Origin: Steinernema hermaphroditum
Taxonomy: Eukaryota; Nematoda; Chromadorea; Rhabditida; Steinernematidae
Length of the DNA: 64,000 nt
Reading direction: 5' to 3'
NCBI GenBank assembly: GCA_030435675.1
Contig: CM059621.1
Location: 11,284,001-11,348,000, forward strand
The notes below the pieces were generated by a model that was not told where the DNA came from, did not search any database, and saw nothing but the letters and a program-made list of their open reading frames with translations. Shown here in pieces: positions 26,601 through 36,112 of the stretch (position 1 is its first letter; each line of letters opens with the position of its first letter). The translations under genes and the position numbers were made by a program.

Positions 26601-26979
26601 CTTCCGCCGATTTTCGTCGATTCTTTTCAAATTTGATACCTTGTTTACTGTCGTGATTTTGTTTAAACTTGTGCAAATAAACACCGCTTACGAGTTGGTA
26701 TCTCTCGACCGCCCTCTTTCGGCACACTGAAAGTAGAAGCTTGTGTCAATCTAGCTACAGTATCCTTGTTGCGTTTGTGGGTACGGTCACAAGAGATTAT
26801 GTGTTCTTATAGTTATAAAGTCATTTAAGACCAACTCTCGAGCTCGCTGATGGGGAAAGTGACCGTTGTGCGCTCTGCAAAGCACTGCAAATGACACGTT
26901 CAGTCATGGAATCGCTCCCAGTGCAATCACTTCTCTCTTTTATTGATGCGAAGCGGTCGCTTGAGCGAGTTCGAGAACG

Positions 26980-28558
26980 ATGCAGCGAGTTCCTGATACG
27001 TGGTTCGTCAGTGCGAATCATATAAAACTCGCCAAGGAGAAACCTATCGGATCTGGCAACTTCGCCGACGTTTATCGTGGTACCTTAATACGAGGAAACA
27101 AGGAGGTATGTGACTGATCAATAGGGTCTTTTCTAGGTCTTTTTAGAGGATTGCTGCGATCAAGATCGCAAGGAAGAAGCGTGGCGAGGAAACCGTCACA
27201 GTCAGCGATGAGGAGCTTTCATGTCTCGCGGTGAGCTGGGATTATCTGAATTCTGTAATGGTCCTTGGGTCCGATTTAGGAGATGAACAACGAAGCTCTG
27301 ATAATGTCGCTCCTCTACCATCGAAACGTCACCGAGTTCTTCGGAATCTCAACAGACCACGTATTGTATCTTCGCTCACTATGTTTGTTCATTAGGCACG
27401 CTTTTAGATGGTCATGATTGTGATGGAGTACTGTCCAGGTGGTTCTCTCGATGTTCACCTTCAGGCGATGAAGCCGAACATTTCACCATGTGGTTCGTGC
27501 AGTTCCCGCATCTCACCTATTCGTTATTTCAGAACGAGTCCAGTACATGATGGAGATCTGCTCAGGAATGAAGTACCTTGAGAGGAAAAATGTCGTTCAC
27601 CGAGATCTGGCCACACGGAACGTCCTCATCTCTTCGGCTGGACATCTGAAAATCGCCGACTTTGGCCTCAGTCTCTCCCCAGATGTCACCATTGCAAATA
27701 GTTCTTCGAGGAACATTCCTGTAAGATGGATGGCTCCGGAGGCGCTCAGAAAGAAGGCCGAATTTACATCAAAAAGCGACGTGTGGTCCTTCGGAGTTGT
27801 TTGCTTCGAAATCTTCAACTACGGAGTGAAGCCTTGGCCTGATAAAGCTGTGAAGTGGGTGGCCACTGAAATTCGTCGATGCCGTATGGTGACGATTCCG
27901 AGTCGGATGCCGCGAAAGATCCGAGAGCTGGTTCAGATGTGCTGGAAGCTTTCTCCTGCCGATCGACCTACGTTCAAGAATCTTTTTGCTCATCTCGTAT
28001 ACATGCAGAATATCCGCTTCGCACAGCCGCTTCCAGAGACTTTCACACTAAACATCCTTAAGATGGTGAATAGAACGTATATGGATGAAGGCGATGACAC
28101 CGACAGCATCTTCATCGATTTGGATTACGTACCCGCGAAAAGTATTGACAGGGAAAACGAGAATCAAAAGGCGTCAAAGACAGTGCCACAGGCAAGCAGA
28201 CATCGTAGACGTCGACATTTCCAACCTCTGTTTTTCAGAGTCAAGATCACGATGTTAAGTGTGCGTGCGATGTAAGTATGAGAAGCGCCCTCGACTTTAT
28301 ACCAACTCCGGGGAAGTACGTGTCATTCCTTGTATTTTCCTAAGATCAGCTCGTTTTTCAGTGCGCCAGCTCGGCGATCTACGATTCTCCCTAAGAAATT
28401 ATCCGCCGAAACCTTACACAACGATCACAATGAGAAAGAGGAACACCCGAATACGGTAGTCATAACGAAGAAGACAGATGTAAGTCGGACGTGGTGACTT
28501 CTGTGCTCACCGCTTTTGCTTTTAGGAGGACATGTTTCCGACAGAGCGCGAGAAATGA
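26980..28558 (+). CDS. Cytoplasmic tyrosine kinase, FER-like, without SH2
   Basis: Protein tyrosine kinase, 420 residues in eight exons (26980-27105, 27147-27230, 27280-27360, 27408-27492, 27533-28191, 28239-28315, 28362-28479, 28526-28558). Motifs in order: glycine loop GSGNFADVYRG, lysine in AAIKIARKK, HRDLATRNV, DFGLSLS, PVRWMAPEAL and KSDVWSFGVV; HRDLATRN marks a non-receptor tyrosine kinase. The N-terminus starts only about 15 residues before the kinase fold, and the DPM2 gene ends 380 bp upstream, so the SH2 domain usual in nematode FER-like kinases is absent nearby. The C-terminal 100 or so residues are polar. The intron at 28192-28238 has a GC donor; using it gives an in-frame continuation to the stop at 28558, while read-through stops at about 28275. 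An upstream exon cannot be excluded. Confidence 0.85.
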
Positions 28559-28896
28559 TTCGATGTCGTCCTGCGGATACTCTGTAATAAACTTCTGAAG
28601 GTGTTCGTTCAAGGCTTTCTCTCTGGTTCTGGCAGATCGCTTATGGTAAAAATTGACTAGTCAACATTTACTTGTAGACCTTTTATTGCACATTATTCAA
28701 TCCTATCAACGTTGTCTAGCTCTTCACTCGATTCGTGTTTGCTATCAGACTAATCCGCTTTTCAACTTCTTCCCCTAAACATTTGAAGTCGATAACCCAA
28801 AGAGAACTCTTTCCTCACTCGATAAACAAGTTCCGCAGGTGTGTGGGCACATAACTTCCACTAAGCTCTCAAGCTTTCGATCGCACGATGTCAGGC
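28559..28896. other. Convergent spacer between tyrosine kinase and secreted modular protein
   Basis: Holds the 3' ends of two convergent genes. AATAAA occurs at about 28587 on the plus strand, 30 bp after the kinase stop. No coding exon is seen. Confidence 0.4.
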
Positions 28897-30805
28897 CTAT
28901 AATTTGGGTGTACATCTCAAGAAACGATTTCTACCGTAATCTTCGAGCTCCTGTAGAGCTTCGTTGGTGGCCGACGAGGAATTCTTCAAAGACTCTTTTA
29001 GTTTCCGCAAGTTCTTCGAAAACGAAAACTCGCAAATGGGCTTCAGTTGATCACAGAAGGGAATTCGGTCGGCGCATCCTAAGTACCGTAATCTCGCACT
29101 CACTTTCATAGAATACCTGCGGAGTCAAGGGAAAGCCGCTCGATCCACTCGACGTTTCCGTATCCACCACGAGCGATTTCGGAAAGCAGGAGGTTGTACG
29201 ACAACTGAAGAGGCCGATTATGTGGAAACTCCGATCTCACATACCGCGCTGTTGGCATACTGTAGGAACTCTTCGGTAGAGGGCTGACGGAGTTCCAAGG
29301 TGCCGTCTGCATTCCGTGAACACTTCAAAACCGTGTGGAGAGCGCCTTTCTGGAGATACTTCTCTGCGAAAATTCGGCGTCCACTCTCCTTGTCGACGCA
29401 AGCTGAAGCGATCTCATCGATCCGGGCTTCCCATTCCTCTGGTGGACTCCTACCGTATGCCTCCAGCTTCGTTCCGTTGATCTCCTTTCCAGTGTACGTC
29501 CACAAACATCTCCTCATCATGGGACCTTCTTCCACCGTTTCTTTGAATCGTATCACCGTGCCGTTCTTCAACGTACAACCAGCTGAACAAGCTTCATAAA
29601 GATCAAAAATGCTTTGGATTACTGTATTTTCCGAAGGTACTGAGTCCCCTCTCTCGTCCACAGAAAACAGGCTTCTTGCCTGTGTACGTGAGGTCGCCCA
29701 CGGCCACGAATTCGCCGTTGACGAAGCATCCTAAACAGAGCCTTTGTGCAGTGATAGGGACGTGGTCCAACCGCGTTTCTCGAGGAACCCGTGTTTACAG
29801 TAGTAGAGGTTGATGCCATCCGACGAATTAAAGACCGAATCGTGAGGGTAGCTGTCGCCGTCGAGTGTGCAGTCCATATCTAAGGTTCTTGAGGTCAGTT
29901 GTTCGTTACTCAACCTACGTTTGGAATCGATTTTGATGAGACGACAGCCGTCGTCGAATCTCCTGCACTGCATCTGGACCCCGCTAACGGTGGCATATCC
30001 GCTAACAACTACTTGGTCTCCCGCTGAGCTCACGCATCCTTAAGATCTCTGTAGGACGTATTATGTACTTGGGGGCACCTGTGCACTTCAGGGAGACCTT
30101 AGGTCCATCTCGCTTGCAAGAGAAGATCTCAGCTGTTTGTGGACTCGAAGAATCTTTCGAATATCGCAGGTGGATTCCACCCTCGGAAAGCTTTTCTCCC
30201 GACGGAAGAGTGCAGGAAGTCCCTGAAGGTTGTGTGTGTGAGTCGTCTTTGGGTGAGGTCAGAAGAGAGGGATTTCTCACATTGGACTACGGTCTTCTTA
30301 GCCTCGGTGGCGTTTCCCTCGCATTCGACTCTCACGCGGCGGCCGCCGTCCACCCGCGTGAAGAACTGTCCGATTTCCACGACGCGCTCGTTATCGTCCA
30401 CACAATCTGAGACGCATAAATCACTCGACAGAATCTGTGCATCGTCACAAACTGATTATTTTGTAGGCAAGCGAGTCACCTTCGCGCACGCAGCGGAAGA
30501 AAAAGTGTTCGTTTCGGTACTCCGCGCCCGGCGCGATAACTTTTCCCTCAAGACGATCCTCGGGGACACAACCTGAAGAACAGATGCCCACGTGGGGAGC
30601 CGATGGAACTCACCGATCGGTCGCATCCCCAGCCTGATTCGCTGATTCGAGTAGCACTCGAATTTGATGAAGTTTTTCACCCACACGTCCCCCACTTGGC
30701 AGTCCAAAGTGTAAAACGAAGGGACCAAGACGAGGAGAATCTGTAGGAATGTCTCAGATGAGAGAGAGAGAGAGGTGAGAAACTCACCAGAAGCCGACGT
30801 GCCAT
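28897..30805 (-). CDS. Secreted cysteine-rich protein with tandem fibronectin-I-like modules
   Basis: Predicted secreted extracellular protein. A signal peptide (MARRLLILLVLVPSFYTL) is followed by tandem modules of about 45-60 residues. Each begins with Gly-Cys or Asp-Cys (GCVPEDRLEG, DCVDDNERVV, SCTLPSGEKL, GCVSSAGDQV, DCTLDGDSYP, GCFVNGEFVA, GCTLKNGTVI) and contains an aromatic-x-Cys strand (FFFRCVRE, FSCKRDG, YYCKHG). The pattern resembles the MIG-18-like fibronectin type I domain of nematode matrix proteins; this is recognition by pattern, not alignment. Most introns are 40-60 bp and phase 1 next to the Gly-Cys, so exons roughly equal modules. The C-terminus has DRIPFCDQLKPICEF and then a helical tail ending at the stop at 28897. 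Confidence 0.65.
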
Positions 30806-31216
30806 GTCGAGAGTTATTAGATTCGCGCGATCGGATCGAATGTTGCGAACGATGGAGAGAGTCGCCACCGAGAAGATTAGTTATTTCGAATATGGGACGG
30901 CAGAGGAACTCTCCTCGCCCGAGGGGGTCACGCCTTCGCGTCATCGGCGTTTGACGCCCTCGACCGTCACTCGGTCGATGGACACTTCCGCGATTCCCCA
31001 AAACAAAGTGTCTACAAGTGCTTTCTGCGCCATCGGAAAGGCGAGCACATCCAAATAAAACACCCTCAGCACATGAAGAGGTAAAAAAAGCCGCAGAGAA
31101 AAAGAACCCCAACAGAGAGAATCGACTTAAGGGAGGAGAATAACATATGAGTACAAAAGGCAACACAAGATTAGAGGAGCAGTTTATTAGTGACGATAGA
31201 AGCACAGAAACACACT
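30806..31216. other. Intergenic between the modular protein and MSP
   Basis: Holds the 5' region of the secreted modular gene and the 3' region of the sperm-protein gene. A GA-dinucleotide run near 30762-30774 sits in the first intron of the neighbouring gene. Nothing else is supported. Confidence 0.4.
31183..31188 (-). terminator. Poly(A) signal for MSP
   Basis: AATAAA on the minus strand about 29 bp after the sperm-protein stop. Confidence 0.6.
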
Positions 31217-31600
31217 TCAAGGGTTGTACTCGATGGGAAGGTTCTTGCGACGGACCATTCCATCTCCCTGGAACCACTCGCGGCGGAACTGCTTGGCGGC
31301 TCCATCGGGGGTGTTCGTCCACTCGATGGTGATGCGGTCGTTGTTGGTGTCCTCCTGTCCGTAGGCGAAGGAGTCGCACGAGACGGCCATGAGCACGTTC
31401 TCCTTAGGGTCCAGAACTCCGCAGGGAGGGTCGACTCCGAGGCGCTTCATGTTGGTGGTCTTGATGGCCCATCCGATACGGCGTCCTCCGGCGTTGGTGA
31501 TCTTGATGTGGTAGGTGTGCTTGTCGTCGTACGGCGCGTTGAAGACGATCTTCGAGCCGGGCTGGGTGTTGATATCTCCAGGGGGAACGGATTGAGCCAT
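31217..31600 (-). CDS. msp: Major sperm protein
   Basis: Cytoskeletal protein that polymerises to drive crawling of nematode sperm; secreted MSP also triggers oocyte maturation and gonadal sheath contraction. It is a single exon of exactly 127 residues, the canonical MSP length, with the expected blocks [62 protein letters not shown] and the end [11 protein letters not shown]. The fold is an immunoglobulin-like beta sandwich that dimerises. The intronless structure and short upstream region with a TATA box are typical of MSP genes expressed in spermatocytes. No residue looks damaged. Confidence 0.98.
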   Translation of the reverse strand: MAQSVPPGDINTQPGSKIVFNAPYDDKHTYHIKITNAGGRRIGWAIKTTNMKRLGVDPPCGVLDPKENVLMAVSCDSFAYGQEDTNNDRITIEWTNTPDGAAKQFRREWFQGDGMVRRKNLPIEYNP

Positions 31601-31634
31601 TGCTGCTGCTTGCCTTCTGCCCCGCTCGCCACTG

Positions 31635-31643
31635 CTTTTATAG
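31635..31643 (-). promoter_or_regulatory. TATA box of MSP
   Basis: CTATAAAAG on the minus strand, 35 bp upstream of the ATG. The short distance implies a very short 5' leader, as in other MSP genes. Confidence 0.65.
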
Positions 31644-31906
31644 GGTCACGAGCGACACTGTCTCATTTGCTAGACACGGAGAATCTGTCTGTAAATGAGA
31701 CATAGGCTGGTGGGACTTTGCAGCGTGTCTGCGTTATTGCAATTCCAGAGTCTTGTCTAGGAAATTCGTCTGTGCGGAAACATTTCTCGTGGTCCTAGAG
31801 CTCCACTGGACGTCGGACGCCAAAAAGAGGCAGAAGAAGATGAATAAGTTGACTTTATTTTCGAAAACCGTGTAACATACAGAAGACGATGCTGAATCTG
31901 CTGTGT

Positions 31907-33239
31907 TTAACTGGACACTTCTCCGTCCTCCTCAGGTCCGCACTGATTCGAATCGAATAGATAGTTTTGAGAAGGCGAAAACTGGCCAGATCCTAGCAGA
32001 GAGTCGGCGTTTGCGAGTCCGATCGGGGGAGGCACGAGGCCCTGCTGTTCATAGTGCCTTAGATAGTTGCAGAGATGCTTTAGACGGCGCTCCTTGCTTC
32101 GACGGTTCTGGAACCAGACCTGAATGACTCGCATGCTGAGTCCGGTCTCCAGCGCCAGCTTAGCTCTTGCGTGCTTCGAGGGCTTCGGAGTGTTGGAGAA
32201 GATGCGGTTGAGAACGTCCAGCTGAAACAAGAATCACATACGGTCACACGAGTGTCGTCCTACCTGATTCTGTTTGATGGTCGTCCGAGGACCTCTGCGC
32301 TTGAGGTACTTGCTGTCTTCTGAACAGAACTCGCTGTAGCCATAGAGCTCGAAGGGATACTGCTGGAAGGTGGACGAGGAGGGAGACTCCGAAGCCACCG
32401 GATACGGCGAATCGCCAGAGAAGCCGAGAAGACCGCTGTTGTCTTCCATTGGCAAGGCACCCAAAGCAGAATTCGCGTTGGCGTCAAGCAGAGAGGAGCT
32501 CGGATCGGCGAGTGGATCTGAGGAGAAAGTGGTTGACAGGGTGGGCGACGGAGGGAAGTACCTTCGAAGGCGTTGTGAGGGGTCTGGTGGTGCTGGATGC
32601 AGGAGACGGAGCGCGTGTAGTCGTCGACGATGATGTGCTCTCCCGGAGAGAGCTGCTTTCCGCATACATAACAACGGTGGCAATTGACGTGGTAGACGAT
32701 TCCCGTCTGAAATGGATACGGTACATCGCTGCTGGGTAATAGTGGGGAACGGGTTTTCCTTCTTACAGGTTAGAAAACAAACGGACCTTCAGCTTGAAGA
32801 CCATGTCGGAAGGAGAGATACCGAGCTTGCACCCGGAACATCGGTAGGGGCTGCACTCCCTATAACTTACAGTAACCGTGAGCACCAACCCCGGTCACAG
32901 AGCACTTACTTGTAGTAGTGCATCTTGCAGTAGAGGTTCCCATCCCGCTCGTAGCACTTCTCATGGAGTTTCACGCTGCAGATGGAGCACTGGGCGCAGT
33001 CTTCGTGGTACACCGCGCCCGCGATCTTCAGCATGAACTGGTCGAGGATCGGAGTGCGGCACTGCCGACAACAACTCTAAACCGGGCATCCTACCGTAAT
33101 CCCACGGAAGGTGACCTACATCGGGGTCGGGCTTGATGATGGGCATCGAGGGAAGCTGGGAACGGGACGTGCCGATGGACTCGACGACCTGGCCGATGGC
33201 CAGAAGCGGTTTGTGTTCGATCTCGGCCTCGCTGAACAT
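31907..33239 (-). CDS. mec-3: MEC-3 LIM-homeodomain transcription factor
   Basis: Selector protein for touch-receptor neurons, acting with the POU factor UNC-86. Six exons (33239-33120, 33076-32910, 32859-32787, 32706-32562, 32517-32264, 32221-31907) join in frame to 357 residues; C. elegans MEC-3 is about 320. The N-terminus has [18 protein letters not shown]1 (about residues 41-95) begins [13 protein letters not shown] and LIM2 (about 97-155) begins [20 protein letters not shown] Ser/Pro-rich linker follows. The homeodomain begins [13 protein letters not shown], continues [19 protein letters not shown] and has helix 3 as [15 protein letters not shown]. The segment after it, [20 protein letters not shown], is characteristic of MEC-3 rather than LIN-11 or other LIM-HD factors. 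The C-terminus is acidic. Confidence 0.95.
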
Positions 33240-34409
33240 CGCGAATGCGCGAAACCGTCGCGCGAAGCCCTCGGGCCGTCGAGGCGACCGTATTCGGGGC
33301 GGAGCCCGTCTCATCTAATATTAACGTCCCGATATTTTTCTTCTCAACGACGGTGCTCTCGACGAGGCGACGACCGTTCCATGAATTTTTGATTCTCCGC
33401 GGCGTGTGACGTGATGAGGACAAAGAGGGAAGGCCGAACAAGGAAAGTTGGAAGGCACGTGCCTCGAAGTTGGGTGGGGCAGGGGAGAGATGAGTCAGAA
33501 GAGGGCCTTGGAAGATGCAGCGTCTAAGTGCGCTGCTGGGATCAAGCAACGTCCTATGATCTGTCCGCATATCTTCACCTAAGAAAAGATTCATTTTCCA
33601 AGCAAACAGTAGTTTTAGCGTTCATTCAACTTCGTAATCCTCATTGAACTGTTCTTGCTATGTATCAATCAAAAAAGCTCAAAATTTCATGCAAAAATAA
33701 AGTGTCCAACCGACTTTTATTACAGATCGTCACAGAAATGTTAGATGGGAGCACTCAAGAGTCTTATTCCACAAAAGAGGATTACCTACTGCACGAGTTA
33801 TCGTACCAAAATACCGTACTTCCGGCAAAAAATCGTCCTCCCGCACGGAGAGGTTACGTAAAGAGGCTGATTAATATTTCAGCGCATCTCAATCTGGGAC
33901 GACACTCCCGTGCGCGTCTCATAATCTGGCGCAATTAGCGATCGCTGATGTCAGCCCGGGCCTCGTTGACAAATTCGTCGTCGTCGCGCATCACGCGAGG
34001 GGCGCAGCTGCTCCGCCATGTGAGGTCCGATCAGGACTGTGCATTCGACTCTGGCATCAAGGGAGGGCCTTGTGGGTATTGGCACGACAATCATGAGTTT
34101 CGAGATGAATTTTGTGGGGATTTTCGCCTTGTTTTGTTGTCCGTCGCCAATCCCGGCTTTTTGAGGGGAACAGATGATTGCCGCCAATGCGCGTCGTGCA
34201 GATCAGTTGGAGAGCTAACACGACGAAATCGAGATTTCAAATCCGTGTAATTTTTACGACTTCTTGAAAGCATGGTGAATAGAAATTGTTTTTTTTTTGG
34301 AGTAGAAACTGGAAACTCTCGCTTCGCGCAGCTCTGAGCGGACCGCCTAAGCGTCTCCCTGCAGGCGTCTGCCCTACAGAGTCATTTTTTGCTTTCTGAA
34401 GACGAAAGG
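33240..34409. promoter_or_regulatory. Shared divergent promoter region of mec-3 and the membrane-protein gene
   Basis: About 1.2 kb between two genes pointing outward. It contains TTTCATGCAAAAATAA at 33685-33700, which includes an ATGCAAA octamer-like POU core beside an AT-rich half, and further TAAT cores near 33868 and 33934. In C. elegans, UNC-86 and MEC-3 jointly bind mec-3 upstream sequence, so these are candidate sites. This is position plus motif only. Confidence 0.4.
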
Positions 34410-35400
34410 ATGGTCGCAAAGTTTATCGTTCTCTCTTTGTTGTTCGGATTATCGAATCAGTGCGGAAGTCCCCTTCCCGTACGTACGTAAAACGCCTTTT
34501 CAGGATCACGATCGATTTGCGGCGTCTCCGGCGAATCGATTTCGATGTGCGGTGGAACGATGCTAACTGTTACTTCTATAGGGCCAGGTGAGTGAATTTC
34601 TGGTGATGGCGATGGAATCTTTTAACTTTTAGGGCGTGTTTGTGCTACAAGAAGCAGCACCAGTACTCCATTGGGTCGGATCGAAGCTTGTGCCCTGGGT
34701 GGGACAGTCTATGCTTCAATTTCCGGGAGCGCACCGTGAAACTCTCCTCTGTGAGGACAGAAAGAGCACCCTTCAACGTCCAGGCGATTCAAACCAACGT
34801 GGAGATCGACAGGGTAAGCGGCCTAACCTTTTTCTAATATGTGAGCTTTGTTTTTGCAGAAAAACGGAACGGTCTTCGTCGATAGGAAACTTCTGGGGGT
34901 TCTCGATCCGTTCTTGACGACTCTCGACCACTTTCTCGGAAGCCGCCCTTTTCCGAAAGGTTTGGTCGAAGTACAGCTGTTAATGAATGATGGAAGGTGT
35001 CAGCCTTCGGCGGTCCTCCGGAGCAGTTCGGAAGACGGAAGGTCCAGGAGAAGTCTCCAGAACCACCCGTTCTACACCGGGTGAGTGATTGCTCTCCGAG
35101 TGAAGAGTCGCTAACTTGTACGGGATCTTTTTGTTTACATTCCTACTTCATACTTCAGCTACAGTATTCTTTTCAGCCGTGCCGAAGACAAGCACGCGAC
35201 CGACAACCGTGTTTTGGAGTTCATCCTCTATGAGATGCTCTTCGTCTTAGTGTAAGTCACCTCTCTGTGTGTGACTATATGTGCTCTTCAGATACTCAGG
35301 CTTCGTACAGCTGCTTCTCTTCCTCTGGTTCACCGATCGTTTCCCCTTCAACATCGATGTGTTTCCGTTCAATCAGCTGGCCTACACGCAGCTCCAGTAG
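34410..35400 (+). CDS. Predicted single-pass membrane protein, unrecognised
   Basis: Six exons (34410-34486, 34504-34587, 34633-34813, 34860-35080, 35177-35251, 35292-35400) with consistent phases encode 248 residues. The first intron would be only 17 bp, so that junction is doubtful and exon 1 may be wrong. A signal-like start (MVAKFIVLSLLFGLS) leads to a region with closely spaced cysteines (DANCYFYRARACLCYKK, then SLCPGWDSLCF), a soluble middle, and a hydrophobic span (EFILYEMLFVLVYSGFVQLL) followed by a short tail. I do not recognise the family. It is divergently transcribed from mec-3, which makes touch-neuron expression a testable idea and no more. Confidence 0.55.
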
Positions 35401-36112
35401 ATGGTCGGTGACGTTTTCTTTGTCCATACTAGAAGTGGATAAGTAAAAGTGACGAAAGCCCGAATTCGCAACGTGCTCCACATGCTGGACATGTGTCCCG
35501 ACGGCACTTCCGAAGGGAAAAGTGATAAATTGGTTCTTTTTGGAGGAAGCGCTGATCACGAGCGCAATTTGTTTTTACACATTCCTGTGTTTATTTTGAT
35601 GGTTCATTTGTCCTGGCCGCAAACAACTTCGCTTTTGAAATCACTCGCAAAGAGAATGCCGCAGACGATCTCTTCCATATCGCGCAGGCGATCTCACAGG
35701 AAACCCGAAGTGCAAAATGGCGACTTCCGGGCATCTTGTACGCCCGGGGACGAGGGAGTGCCGGGATGAGTGACATGTTTATCGTGGCGTTTACAATCGC
35801 CGCCCGAGGAACAGCTCGGCTGCTCACCTGACGGTCGTTCCCAGCGGCCGTCGACGGCGATGTTTCGCGCCAAAGTACAAAAGGGGGTGTGATTGTTTTT
35901 GTGGCCCGAAGGGCAAGGGTCACAGTCAGTTCCCTTCCAGCGCCGGGCCCCTCCCGTGGGCTTATCACCCGCGAGTTATCGAGCGCCTCTGCCCATGGTC
36001 GAAGTGGTGTCTTCTCACCCTCTGATCGTCGACGACCCCACGCTCGGCGACGGCCCAGTCGAATCGACACTTCCATTCCCAGACGACTCACTAATCCGTC
36101 GTCATCGTCGCT
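35401..36112. other. Intergenic upstream of the patched-related gene
   Basis: About 710 bp with overlapping open frames but no supported exon; expected to contain the 3' end of the previous gene and the promoter of the patched-related gene. Confidence 0.4.

Noticed and set aside
31217..31705. Plus-strand open frame of 171 codons
   Set aside because: It is the antisense shadow of the major sperm protein gene.
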